Position numbers and translations under genes: made by a program. Shown here one piece after another: positions 17,148-24,773 of a stretch of DNA of 64,000 nt. The notes below the pieces were generated by a model. It was not told the origin of the DNA. It ran no database searches and saw only the letters and a list, made by a program, of their open reading frames with translations. Source of the DNA: Hyphomicrobium sp. 99 (GTDB taxonomy: Bacteria; Pseudomonadota; Alphaproteobacteria; Rhizobiales; Hyphomicrobiaceae); NCBI RefSeq assembly GCF_000384335.2, contig NZ_KQ031382.1, forward strand, positions 2,801,545 through 2,865,544, written 5' to 3'. The stretch's first letter is position 1. Every line of letters begins with the position of its first letter.

Positions 17148-18172
17148 CCGCGTCGCTGAAAGACAAACTTCTCAAGACACGACTGACCGAGCGGCTCGGA
17201 ATCCGCCACCCCATTATCGGCGCTCCGATGGCGTTCGCCGCCGGAGGGAGACTTGCGGCGGCGGTGTCGGCGGCCGGCGGTCTGGGTCTCATCGGCGGCG
17301 GATATGGTGATGCAGATTGGCTCTCACGCGAATTTCGCGCCGCCGGAAATCAAGCCGTTGGATGCGGCTTCATTACGTGGTCGCTGCGCAAACATCCGGC
17401 GCTTCTCGATTTGGCCCTCGCCAACAATCCGCAGGCAATCCTGCTCTCGTTTGACGATCCTGCTTCGTTCGCCGATCGCATCAAACAGCGTGGCATCACG
17501 CTGATTTGCCAAGTCCAGACTCTGCGCGACGCCGAAAGGGCGGTTGCGTGCGGAGCCGATGTGATCGTTGCGCAGGGATCGGAAGCGGGTGGCCACGGAG
17601 AAAAACGCGGCACATTTAGCCTTGTTCCAGAAATCGCCGACCTGATCGCAAAGCAATCCCCAACCACTCTTCTGTGTGCCGCTGGCGGCATCGGAGATGG
17701 TCGCGGGCTCGCGGCCGCACTCATGCTGGGCGCCGATGGAGCGCTGATCGGCTCACGACTTTGGGCTTCGAAAGAAGCCAACGTCAGCACCGCCATGCAT
17801 AACGCCGCGTTGGCAGCAACGGGCGACGACACAATCCGCTCGCAAGTTATGGATCTAGCGCGAAAACTCGATTGGCCGTCTCGTTATACCGCTCGCGTGC
17901 TCAGGAACAGTTTCATCGCGAGGTGGCACGGTAGAGAAGCTGAACTGCAATCTGTCGCTGATGAAGAAGCCGACAAGTATCGCCAAGCCTGGGCGGCGGG
18001 AGATCCAGACAACAGCAATACCTTTGTAGGCGAAGTCGTCGGCCAAATTCGTGAAATTGAGCCGGTGGCCAACATCATCGACCGCATAGTGCTTCAAGCC
18101 GCCGAGCTGTTGGGCGCAAAGGGCCGATATCTTGAAATGGTTCCCGTGGAGGCACGCTCCTCGGAACGATAA
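17144..18172 (+). CDS. nitronate monooxygenase family flavoprotein
   Basis: A 342-residue TIM-barrel FMN enzyme of the nitronate monooxygenase (2-nitropropane dioxygenase) family. It has the N-terminal 'IRHPIIGAPMAFAAGGRLAA', the FMN-phosphate binding 'AAGGIGDGRGLAAAL', and the catalytic base candidate His151 in 'GSEAGGHGE'. Such enzymes oxidise toxic alkyl nitronates such as propionate 3-nitronate to aldehydes and nitrite. Translational coupling to the NsrR-like gene (ATGA overlap at 17144-17147) makes nitro or NO stress the likely inducing condition. The FabK enoyl reductases share the fold, but the Gly-Gly-His motif favours the monooxygenase. Confidence 0.88.
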   Translation: MTASLKDKLLKTRLTERLGIRHPIIGAPMAFAAGGRLAAAVSAAGGLGLIGGGYGDADWLSREFRAAGNQAVGCGFITWSLRKHPALLDLALANNPQAILLSFDDPASFADRIKQRGITLICQVQTLRDAERAVACGADVIVAQGSEAGGHGEKRGTFSLVPEIADLIAKQSPTTLLCAAGGIGDGRGLAAALMLGADGALIGSRLWASKEANVSTAMHNAALAATGDDTIRSQVMDLARKLDWPSRYTARVLRNSFIARWHGREAELQSVADEEADKYRQAWAAGDPDNSNTFVGEVVGQIREIEPVANIIDRIVLQAAELLGAKGRYLEMVPVEARSSER

Positions 18173-18367
18173 TTCTTCTTCATCACAGTGCAGCATCCAC
18201 GCGCAAGGCATCGATTGCGAAACAATCACACGAGACGTTCTGCGGCGCCTCGGCAGTTAATATTGCTGGTGCATTGGTTGCGGTTCACGCCGCGCTGCAC
18301 GTGCGCGGTCTCAGCACGGCACATAAAAGCGGCCACGCATAAATCAATGCCAAGTTATTGAAAGCAT

Positions 18368-18414
18368 TGGTGGGTGATCACGGGCTTGAACTGTCGACCC
18401 GCTGATTAAGAGTC
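18368..18414 (-). other. 3' remnant of tRNA-Lys(CUU), probable attachment site of a genomic island
   Basis: On the minus strand, 18414 to 18368 reads as the 3' part of a tRNA. It has anticodon loop CTCTTAA (anticodon CUU, lysine), a variable loop, a T-loop of the TTCAAGC type, an acceptor 3' strand ATCACCC, the discriminator A and an encoded CCA. No D-arm or 5' acceptor strand precedes it, and the T-stem has mismatches. Such 3' fragments are left at the far end of islands integrated into tRNA genes. The lower-coordinate side of the fragment is then ancestral chromosome and the higher side is the island. Confidence 0.62.
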
Positions 18415-18570
18415 GAAGGCTTCTGCCGCTGTTTCAAAGAGCGTTTGGCACGTCCAAGCGGCATTGAGTAGTCTTTGGCAGAATTGAAAAGTCGTGAGAA
18501 CCAAGTTTAGCGATAGAGGCAGACAACGAGCGCTAGTCCTACCAGGAGTGTGTCCGACCGGAAGCAAGTT

Positions 18571-19344
18571 CTACCGGGAAAAGGGAAGCTGCAAATCTTC
18601 GATCTGCGTCGAGAAGGAGTCGCTCGGGCTTTTGTCCGGCAGTTGTGCGAGCAGCAAGGCCTCCCCACGAGGACCCGCTCTCGCTAAATCGATCCCATCA
18701 GGCCCGGAGATCCCGCTCAGTCCAGTGTATTCCAGATCTCCCTCACTCCCGCAGAGGTTCGCATAAGCCACAAACACGCCATTCTCGAGAGCGCGCGCAC
18801 GAATGAATGTCGTTGGCACCTGAAAATACGGAGCCATATTCGCCGTCGGGACAATGATGATCTCGGACCCCCGTCGCTTCAACTCGCGCGCCATTTCGGG
18901 GAACTCGATGTCGTAGCAGATCGCCATGCCAACGACGCGATCTCCAAGCCGAGCGACGACCAGTTCTTTGCCGGGAGAGAAGAGGCACTTTTCGTCGGCG
19001 CCGAACAAGTGGATTTTCTGATAGACCGCAGTGAGCTTGCCTTGCGCATCGAATAATGCGGATGAGTTGAAAAGTTCGTCGCCGCGCAGCTCTGGAAAGC
19101 CCACCGCAATGGCGCAAGACTCGTTACGTGCGATCTCTCCGATTGATCTGAGCGAGGGACCGTCCCTCGCCTCCGCCAGATCTCTCATGCGTGAGCCGAC
19201 GTTGTAACCGGTCAAAAACAATTCCGGCAGAACAAGCAGATCCGCCTTCCACGACGCAGCCGTCCGGGCAATCGCGCGAATCTTCTCGATGTTTTTCGCT
19301 TTATCTCCAGGAATGGAGCTTGTTTGACAAACCGCGATGCGCAT
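18571..19344 (-). CDS. carbon-nitrogen hydrolase (nitrilase superfamily)
   Basis: A 257-residue nitrilase-superfamily enzyme with the complete catalytic set: Glu41 in 'LPELFLTG', Lys110 in 'YQKIHLFG' and Cys143 in 'AICYDIEFPE'. Members hydrolyse C-N bonds of amides, nitriles or carbamoyl compounds. The 'KIHLFG' and 'DIEFPE' motifs point to the amidase-type branches rather than true nitrilases. It stands at the edge of the 18.6-25.8 kb module (flavin reductase, monooxygenase, ABC importer), divergent from the reductase gene, and may process an amide released by the monooxygenase. It begins close to the island border at 18368-18414. Confidence 0.87.
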   Translation of the reverse strand: MRIAVCQTSSIPGDKAKNIEKIRAIARTAASWKADLLVLPELFLTGYNVGSRMRDLAEARDGPSLRSIGEIARNESCAIAVGFPELRGDELFNSSALFDAQGKLTAVYQKIHLFGADEKCLFSPGKELVVARLGDRVVGMAICYDIEFPEMARELKRRGSEIIIVPTANMAPYFQVPTTFIRARALENGVFVAYANLCGSEGDLEYTGLSGISGPDGIDLARAGPRGEALLLAQLPDKSPSDSFSTQIEDLQLPFSR

Positions 19345-19587
19345 TCTGCTTGGGTCTCTTGCGGGTGTTGTGGTTGGAGTGCGGCATGCCGCTATTCGGT
19401 AGGAGCACTCACGCGCCGAAGTCCAAGTTTCTCGAGAAATGTCCCACAGTTCAAGCGTCGACTTAGCAGACGGATTTGGCGTGCGCTGAACCGCAAGACC
19501 TTATGCGCTCAGCCGCAAGATCTGCTTCATGCAACATTTACGTTCTTCTCAGAAAACAGACCAATCCAGCAAGTTTGCGAGATTTCA

Positions 19588-20130
19588 ATGCCAACGGTCC
19601 TTGTCGTTTCTTCCAGCCCTTCAGAAAAGTCGAAAACCGCGGCCTTGGCGCAGTATGTCACGGACCACTTGTCGTCGATCGCGATGGATGCTCGGCACCT
19701 GCGATTGAGAGAGTTGCCTCCTGCTGCACTCGTACGTGCCGATACGAGCGATCCGGCTATTGCCGAGGCTGCGGCGCTTTTAAAATCCGCAGACGGCGCC
19801 GTCTTGGTCACGCCAACGTATAAGGCGTCTTACTCTGGCCTGCTGAAGATATTTCTCGATCTGCTTCCCCAGTACGCGCTCGCCGGCAAAGCCATACTCC
19901 CGTTGGCCACTGGTGGAACATTAGCGCATGCCCTCATGCTTGATTACGCTCTGCGGCCGGTCCTTCATTCGCTCGGGGCGCGGCACTGCGTTCAGGGTCA
20001 CTTCGTCATAGAAAGCGTGATCGATCCGGCCTCTCCGGAGCTCATCACAGACACACGTTATAAGGACATGCTTGCCGACGTGATCCGCCAGTTCGATGGC
20101 GCGGTCAATTACGCCGAGAAGGCCGCTTAA
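19588..20130 (+). CDS. NAD(P)H-dependent FMN reductase, SsuE-like
   Basis: A 180-residue flavodoxin-fold reductase. The start at 19588 gives the expected 'MPTVLVVSSSPSEKSKTAAL' phosphate-binding N-terminus; the open frame upstream has no homology. The motifs 'VLVTPTYKASYSGLLKIFLDLLP' and 'LPLATGGTLAHALMLDYALRPVLHSLGA' are typical of SsuE/MsuE. These enzymes make free FMNH2 for two-component monooxygenases. The NtaA/DszA-type monooxygenase gene lies convergently 128 bases away, separated by a hairpin terminator, and is the natural partner. The two genes are not in one operon, so their expression must be coordinated otherwise. Confidence 0.88.
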   Translation: MPTVLVVSSSPSEKSKTAALAQYVTDHLSSIAMDARHLRLRELPPAALVRADTSDPAIAEAAALLKSADGAVLVTPTYKASYSGLLKIFLDLLPQYALAGKAILPLATGGTLAHALMLDYALRPVLHSLGARHCVQGHFVIESVIDPASPELITDTRYKDMLADVIRQFDGAVNYAEKAA

Positions 20131-20212
20131 AAGCCGCCCTCTCGACGCGAAACGATACAAATATCAGGGACGAATATCAGCGTTCGCCAACGGCAAGTCG
20201 AACGCTTTTGAA

Positions 20213-20246
20213 AACGGCGGAGGATTGAGGCTTTCCCTCCGCCGTT
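20213..20246. terminator. bidirectional terminator between convergent genes
   Basis: AACGGCGGAGG (20213-20223) and CCTCCGCCGTT (20236-20246) form an 11-bp perfect stem with a 12-base loop. On the minus strand the stem is followed by TTCAAAAG and on the plus strand by GAATGTTT. It lies between the flavin reductase (ends 20130) and the monooxygenase (ends 20259). Confidence 0.75.
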
Positions 20247-20258
20247 GAATGTTTCCGC

Positions 20259-21575
20259 TCAGAACGCAAGAAGGTTCTCTTTGAGCATCTTCCCCGTGTA
20301 TTCGGTACGGACCAGACCCTTGCGCTGCAGGGCGGGCACGAGTCCGTCGCACACCTCGATGACGGTTCGGCGGTTGGTGGATTGTACGGGCGTCGTAATG
20401 AGGAACCCGTCACCGCCGACTTGAGCCATGGTATCGGCCATCTTATCCGCGACCTGCTCTGGCGTGCCGACGAGTTCTACCGAAGCGACAATACCGCCGG
20501 ACGCCTCCACGACAAGCTGACGGAGCGTTTTGTTCGACCCCCACTGCTGGAACATATCGAGTGAGCCTTGCTCACCGTTCGTGCGGAGTTTCTCCGGCAA
20601 TGGCTTGTCGAGCTCGTACTTTTTAAAATCGATATCGGTAATTGCCGATATCAGTGCCAGGCATTGTTCCAGGAACACGGGATCAGATGACTTGCGTTTG
20701 GCTTTGGCCAACGCTTCCTCTTCCGTCTCGGCAAGGACGGGAGCGATCAGAAAGAGCACCTTGATGTCGTCGGGATTACGCCCGTGCGCCTTCGCGCGCG
20801 CCCGGATGTCGTCGCGATACTCCTTCATTTTTTCAATGCCCGGAGCAACCGCAACGATGGCATTCGCGTGCTTCGCAGCGAAGTCGCGCCCCTTTGGCGA
20901 GCCGCCGGCTTGCACGAGTGCCGGAACGCCCTGCGGCGAGCGAACAGTGTTGAGCGGCCCGCGGCACTTGAAGTACTTTCCTTCGAAGTTGACTGTGTGA
21001 ACCTTTTTGAAGTCGGCATAGGTACCGGTTTCACGATCGCGAACGACCGCGTCGGGCTCCCAGGAATTCCAGAGTTTATAACAAACGTCCATATACTCAT
21101 CCGCCATTTCGTAGCGGAGTTCGCGTGGCGGCAGGGCGTCCATTCCAAAGTTCTGGGCGGCGGCATTCTCTGCCGACGTGACGATGTTCCAACCGAAGCG
21201 GCCACCCGCGATGCTGTCCACAGTCGACGCCAGACGCGCCAGCAAAAACGGAGGATATGACAACGTCGACATCGTGGCGACGACGCCGATATGTCTCGTC
21301 GCTGCGCTGATCATTGCCGCAAGAGGCACCGGGTCATGCTTCGGGGAAAATCCGAGCGCGTGCTTCAAAGAGATTTCGGCGGTTCCACCGTAGGATTCTG
21401 AAATCGCAAGTTTGTCTTCGAACATGATGTAGTCGAAGCACGCGCGTTCCAACGACTGCGCCATTTCAACGTAGAACTTGCCGTCCCAAGGTGATCCACC
21501 GTTAGAGAAAGGGCCGTTCCACTCATCGGACGTGAAGTTTGTGAACCAGCCAAGATGAAAGGGCTTTGCAGTCAT
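20259..21575 (-). CDS. LLM flavin-dependent monooxygenase, NtaA/SnaA/DszA type
   Basis: A 438-residue bacterial luciferase-like monooxygenase of the NtaA/SnaA/SoxA(DszA) subfamily. Family marks include the N-terminal beta strand 'FHLGWFTNFT', 'RLASTVDSIAGGRFGWNIVTS' at the FMN pocket, 'HTVNFEGKYFKCRGPLN' and 'VPALVQAGGSPKGRDFAA'. The length matches. The subfamily uses reduced FMN and oxygen to cleave C-N or C-S bonds (nitrilotriacetate, EDTA, dibenzothiophene sulfone, dimethylsulfide). It is 147 bases downstream of the ABC importer genes on the same strand and may share their transcript. The SsuE-like reductase nearby can supply FMNH2. The substrate cannot be read from sequence. Confidence 0.9.
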   Translation of the reverse strand: MTAKPFHLGWFTNFTSDEWNGPFSNGGSPWDGKFYVEMAQSLERACFDYIMFEDKLAISESYGGTAEISLKHALGFSPKHDPVPLAAMISAATRHIGVVATMSTLSYPPFLLARLASTVDSIAGGRFGWNIVTSAENAAAQNFGMDALPPRELRYEMADEYMDVCYKLWNSWEPDAVVRDRETGTYADFKKVHTVNFEGKYFKCRGPLNTVRSPQGVPALVQAGGSPKGRDFAAKHANAIVAVAPGIEKMKEYRDDIRARAKAHGRNPDDIKVLFLIAPVLAETEEEALAKAKRKSSDPVFLEQCLALISAITDIDFKKYELDKPLPEKLRTNGEQGSLDMFQQWGSNKTLRQLVVEASGGIVASVELVGTPEQVADKMADTMAQVGGDGFLITTPVQSTNRRTVIEVCDGLVPALQRKGLVRTEYTGKMLKENLLAF

Positions 21576-21722
21576 TTTATCGGTATCTCCCTTGCGACGT
21601 TTCCGTCGAATAGCTCATCTCTGTGTTGAGCAGGATTAGAGCTACTGACCGATCGCCCCAAAGAGATTCTGGGCACTCTACGCTAATCGACAAAAGATCA
21701 TTCTCGCTTCAAAAAATGCGCG

Positions 21723-22535
21723 CTAATTTCGGCGACTATGAAGCAGGTCGACAACGGAAGGACTCTTTGTGTTGTGCTTCCAGGCGGCACGAGAATCGCG
21801 CAGCTCCCTGTCCGTCTGCCCCCTCAGATCCACGTCGCGAACAAGTGTGGCGCCGAAGGCGTCTGGTGCCTGGGGATCGCGTCTGACTTTACCGAATTCG
21901 ATGACACGTGTGCCCAATGAAAAGCCTTCGTCCAAATCGTGCGTGACCATAAAAACGGTCATGCCCCGATCTTTCCAAAGCTCAAGCATCAGTGCGTGAA
22001 TTTGAGTTTTGGTCGGGGGATCCAACGCGCCGAAGGCTTCATCAAGCAGAAGAATTTTGGGTTGGCAAAGGAGCGCTTGAGCAATTGCCAAACGCTGCTG
22101 CATGCCACCGGACAATTGGGCGGGATAATGGTTCAGCACATGCCCGAGGCCAACGCGGCCCAACATTTCGGTTGCCGCGTCTCGAACGCGACCACGTTTC
22201 CCGCCAAAGAGATGTCCGCCGAATTTCGCCTCCGCGAACTCAACTCCCAGCATCGCATTGCCGAGAACCGTCAGATGGGGAAAAACGGAATACCGCTGGA
22301 AGACGATGCCGCGGTCCCTGGTAGGCTCCGATGCGATCTTAACGCCATCGATGAGAATTTCACCGCGAGTAATGGGCTCCATTGAAAGAAGCAGACGGAG
22401 AAAAGTCGTCTTCCCGCAACCGGACGGTCCGACAAGTACGCAAAATTCTCCGCTCTGGATCTCGAAGTCCAGCCGCTCCAGCACGGTGACGTCACCGTAT
22501 TCCTTCCAGACGTTCTTGATCGATATTTGGCTCAT
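21723..22535 (-). CDS. ABC transporter ATP-binding protein, nitrate/sulfonate/taurine type
   Basis: A 270-residue ATPase of the SsuB/TauB/NrtD class with Walker A 'GPSGCGKTT', Q-loop 'GIVFQRYSVFPH', signature 'LSGGMQQRLAIAQAL', Walker B 'ILLLDEAFGALD' and H-loop 'VTHDLDEGF'. The start at 22535 overlaps the stop of the permease gene by one base (TGATG), which is why it is preferred over the upstream in-frame codon at 22556. It energises the importer formed with 22535-23350 and 23352-24422. The C-terminal 35 residues, rich in Arg and Asp, extend beyond the usual end. Confidence 0.92.
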   Translation of the reverse strand: MSQISIKNVWKEYGDVTVLERLDFEIQSGEFCVLVGPSGCGKTTFLRLLLSMEPITRGEILIDGVKIASEPTRDRGIVFQRYSVFPHLTVLGNAMLGVEFAEAKFGGHLFGGKRGRVRDAATEMLGRVGLGHVLNHYPAQLSGGMQQRLAIAQALLCQPKILLLDEAFGALDPPTKTQIHALMLELWKDRGMTVFMVTHDLDEGFSLGTRVIEFGKVRRDPQAPDAFGATLVRDVDLRGQTDRELRDSRAAWKHNTKSPSVVDLLHSRRN

Positions 22536-23350
22536 CAAGTCGATGCCTTTGCCCACGGGAACAGTCGCTGGCTGAGAACTCTAAGTCCCAGATCCATGAG
22601 GAATGCGAGTGCCGCGATCCACGCGACGTATGGAATGATGATGTCCATCGCGAGATATCTTCGGACGAGAAAAATCCGATAACCAAGACCGTCGGTCGAC
22701 GCGATCGCCTCAGCGGCGATCAGAAACAGCCACGCGGGCCCGATTGAGAATCGAAGTCCGTCAAGCACACGCGGAAGCATTTGAGGCAAAACAATCCGCA
22801 CGATGATTTGGAACGTCGATGCGCCCATCGTTTGCGCTTTCACCAGCAGCTCGTATGGCATCTGCTCAATGCGCAATGCCAGATCGCGAACAAGATATGG
22901 CGCCACGCCTAAGATAATGAGGACGATCTTGGAAAGCTCGTCGAGGCCGAAGGCGATGAATAGGATTGGAAGAAGAGCGAGGGGCGGCACCAATGACAGC
23001 GCGGCGACGAATGAATTAGCCAGAGCGGCCGCGTAGGGGATCAGTCCCAAAGCTATGCCAAAGACAATGGCAATTACGAAGGAAGAACCCAATCCCCACG
23101 CGAGTCTCTTCAGACTGGAGAGGGTGTCTGCCCAGAACAGATAGTTACCGGTGCGGACGTCCGGGGAGAAGGCGATTTGGCTGATTGCCGACCACATCGA
23201 GCTGAAGGACGGCAGCAGCTTGTCATTGGGGTTTTCGTGCAGTCGTATGTCCGAGCAGATGACATACAGAATGATGACTGCGCCGAATGGCACCAACCCG
23301 AGGACGCGTGCGATCCCCGGGTTGGGCTTTTTGTTTATGATGCGAGTCAA
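22535..23350 (-). CDS. ABC transporter permease, nitrate/sulfonate/taurine type
   Basis: A 271-residue inner-membrane permease with six predicted helices and the EAA loop near 'YELLVKAQTMGASTFQIIVRIVLPQML'. The start is placed at a TTG at 23350, one base after the stop of the binding-protein gene, because AAGGAAAG lies about eight bases upstream; the longer frame to 23437 would run deep into the binding-protein gene. 'PPLALLPILFIAFGLDELSK' is typical of the SsuC/TauC/NrtB group. It forms the membrane channel of this importer. Use of TTG directly behind the binding protein gene suggests a lower translation rate, normal for this gene order. Confidence 0.9.
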   Translation of the reverse strand: MTRIINKKPNPGIARVLGLVPFGAVIILYVICSDIRLHENPNDKLLPSFSSMWSAISQIAFSPDVRTGNYLFWADTLSSLKRLAWGLGSSFVIAIVFGIALGLIPYAAALANSFVAALSLVPPLALLPILFIAFGLDELSKIVLIILGVAPYLVRDLALRIEQMPYELLVKAQTMGASTFQIIVRIVLPQMLPRVLDGLRFSIGPAWLFLIAAEAIASTDGLGYRIFLVRRYLAMDIIIPYVAWIAALAFLMDLGLRVLSQRLFPWAKAST

Positions 23351-23351
23351 C

Positions 23352-24422
23352 TCACAGCTTTCCTTCTGCAGCCATCGCTGTGAAAGTTGTGTTGAAACGG
23401 AACTTGACATTGTTGGCGTCGCCAATCGTCGACCCATCCGGGAATTCGATTCCGACGACGTCCTTCGACTTCGCGTTTTGCCCCAGCAATCCGTGGTCGA
23501 ATGAGAAGGTCCGGACCAGATCCATCGTCTTCTTCAGAGAAGCGGAATCCTGGAACTTGAGTGCCTCGGCAGGCGTGTTGAACATGTAGGTCGTGGCAAG
23601 CTGCGCCTTAAATCCCGCAGCGTCCGTGCCCGACGCAGCCGCCATTGAGGCGATGGCTTTTTCTGCTTCCGGCGTACCGGAATTCATCAAAGCCAACATT
23701 TCATACCAGGCGCCTGCAAGTGCCTTGCCGAGAGCAGGATTGTCTTTCAGAGTTTCCGAGTTCACGGTCATGACGTCCATGATCTCTCCAGGGATCTTGG
23801 AGCTATCGAAAACTTCCGTAGAACCAGGCACTTTCTTGATGTCGCTGAGCATCGGGTTCCAGCTCACGATGTTCTGAATTTCGTTTGAGCCGGTGAATGC
23901 AGAGACTGCGTCGCTTTCGGATGTGTTGACAGTCGTCACATCGCGCTCTGTCAGGCCGACGCTGCTCAGCGCGCGAGCCAGCAAATAATGCGACACGGAA
24001 AACTCGACGAGATTGACCTTCTGTCCCTTGATGTCGGCAACGGATTTGCCGGCTTTCATAACCATGCCGTCGTTGCCGTTCGAGTAATCACCCATGATGA
24101 GGACTGTCGTGTCGACGCCGCCCGCAGCCGGGATCGTCAGCGTGTCCATGGTGGCCATGGCGCATCCGTCAAACTTGCCGGCGGTGTATTGGTTGATGGA
24201 CTCGATGTAGTCATTGAGTTGGACGAGTTCGATGGTGATGTTGTACTTGTCCGCCCACTTCTTCAAAATGCCTTGGTCTTTCAGGTAGCCCCACGGCATC
24301 CACCCCGCGTAGATCGACCATGCAATCCGGAAATGATCCTTCTGTTCGGCTCGAGCGGGCGTCAGATAGACCCCCAAGCATGCAGTGATAGCGATCACGG
24401 TCGTGAGGAAGCGTTTGTACAT
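23352..24422 (-). CDS. ABC transporter substrate-binding protein, TIGR03427-like, paralogue of 4649-5710
   Basis: A 356-residue periplasmic binding protein with a signal peptide ('FLTTVIAITACLGVYLTPARA'). It shares the same diagnostic segments as the orphan protein at 4649-5710: 'WSIYAGWMPWGY', 'NDYIESINQYTAGKFDG', 'TIPAAGGVDTT', 'DYSNGNDGMVM' and 'FSFDHGLLGQNAKSKDVVG'. This subgroup is known from urea carboxylase (guanidine-linked) regions, but no carboxylase or allophanate hydrolase is encoded in the window, so the ligand must differ or be handled by other enzymes. It heads the operon binding protein - permease - ATPase. Tandem AraC-type repeats lie about 150 bases upstream. Confidence 0.9.
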   Translation of the reverse strand: MYKRFLTTVIAITACLGVYLTPARAEQKDHFRIAWSIYAGWMPWGYLKDQGILKKWADKYNITIELVQLNDYIESINQYTAGKFDGCAMATMDTLTIPAAGGVDTTVLIMGDYSNGNDGMVMKAGKSVADIKGQKVNLVEFSVSHYLLARALSSVGLTERDVTTVNTSESDAVSAFTGSNEIQNIVSWNPMLSDIKKVPGSTEVFDSSKIPGEIMDVMTVNSETLKDNPALGKALAGAWYEMLALMNSGTPEAEKAIASMAAASGTDAAGFKAQLATTYMFNTPAEALKFQDSASLKKTMDLVRTFSFDHGLLGQNAKSKDVVGIEFPDGSTIGDANNVKFRFNTTFTAMAAEGKL

Positions 24423-24572
24423 CGATGTTTCCTGGGTTGCCTCAATCGAGAATGGACACAGATTTCCAGCAAGCCGCCGGCGATGCCGAACGGCCTAGAT
24501 GGCTCGGATGTTTGAGAGGTCGTGGTTTGCTTTCTCCGGTTGGCGAGACCATCGCTTCAGGCGCCTGTTAAC

Positions 24573-24598
24573 CTGACCGACACGATAGCAGTCTGACC
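24573..24598. promoter_or_regulatory. direct repeat, candidate AraC-family operator
   Basis: CTGACC occurs at 24573-24578 and again at 24593-24598 (GGTCAG on the minus strand), a spacing of exactly 20 bp, two helical turns. AraC-family proteins usually bind such direct half-sites. The repeat lies in the 351-base gap between the AraC-type gene (24774-25757) and the importer operon (start 24422), about 150 bases upstream of the binding-protein start. I see nothing else in this gap. Confidence 0.45.
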
Positions 24599-24773
24599 AA
24601 CGCCAACTTGCAAATGAGCGAACGATTTATTGCGCGATAATGCACTCCAGGATTTTTTAATTTGCCAAACGAACTCCCGGGCAGGCATACGCGCGCGAGA
24701 AATTACCGTGCCGAACCGGCAAGCTCACAAGTCGATGGCGGCCAAGCTTTCGGTTGGACAGCATTTCGTGGCG

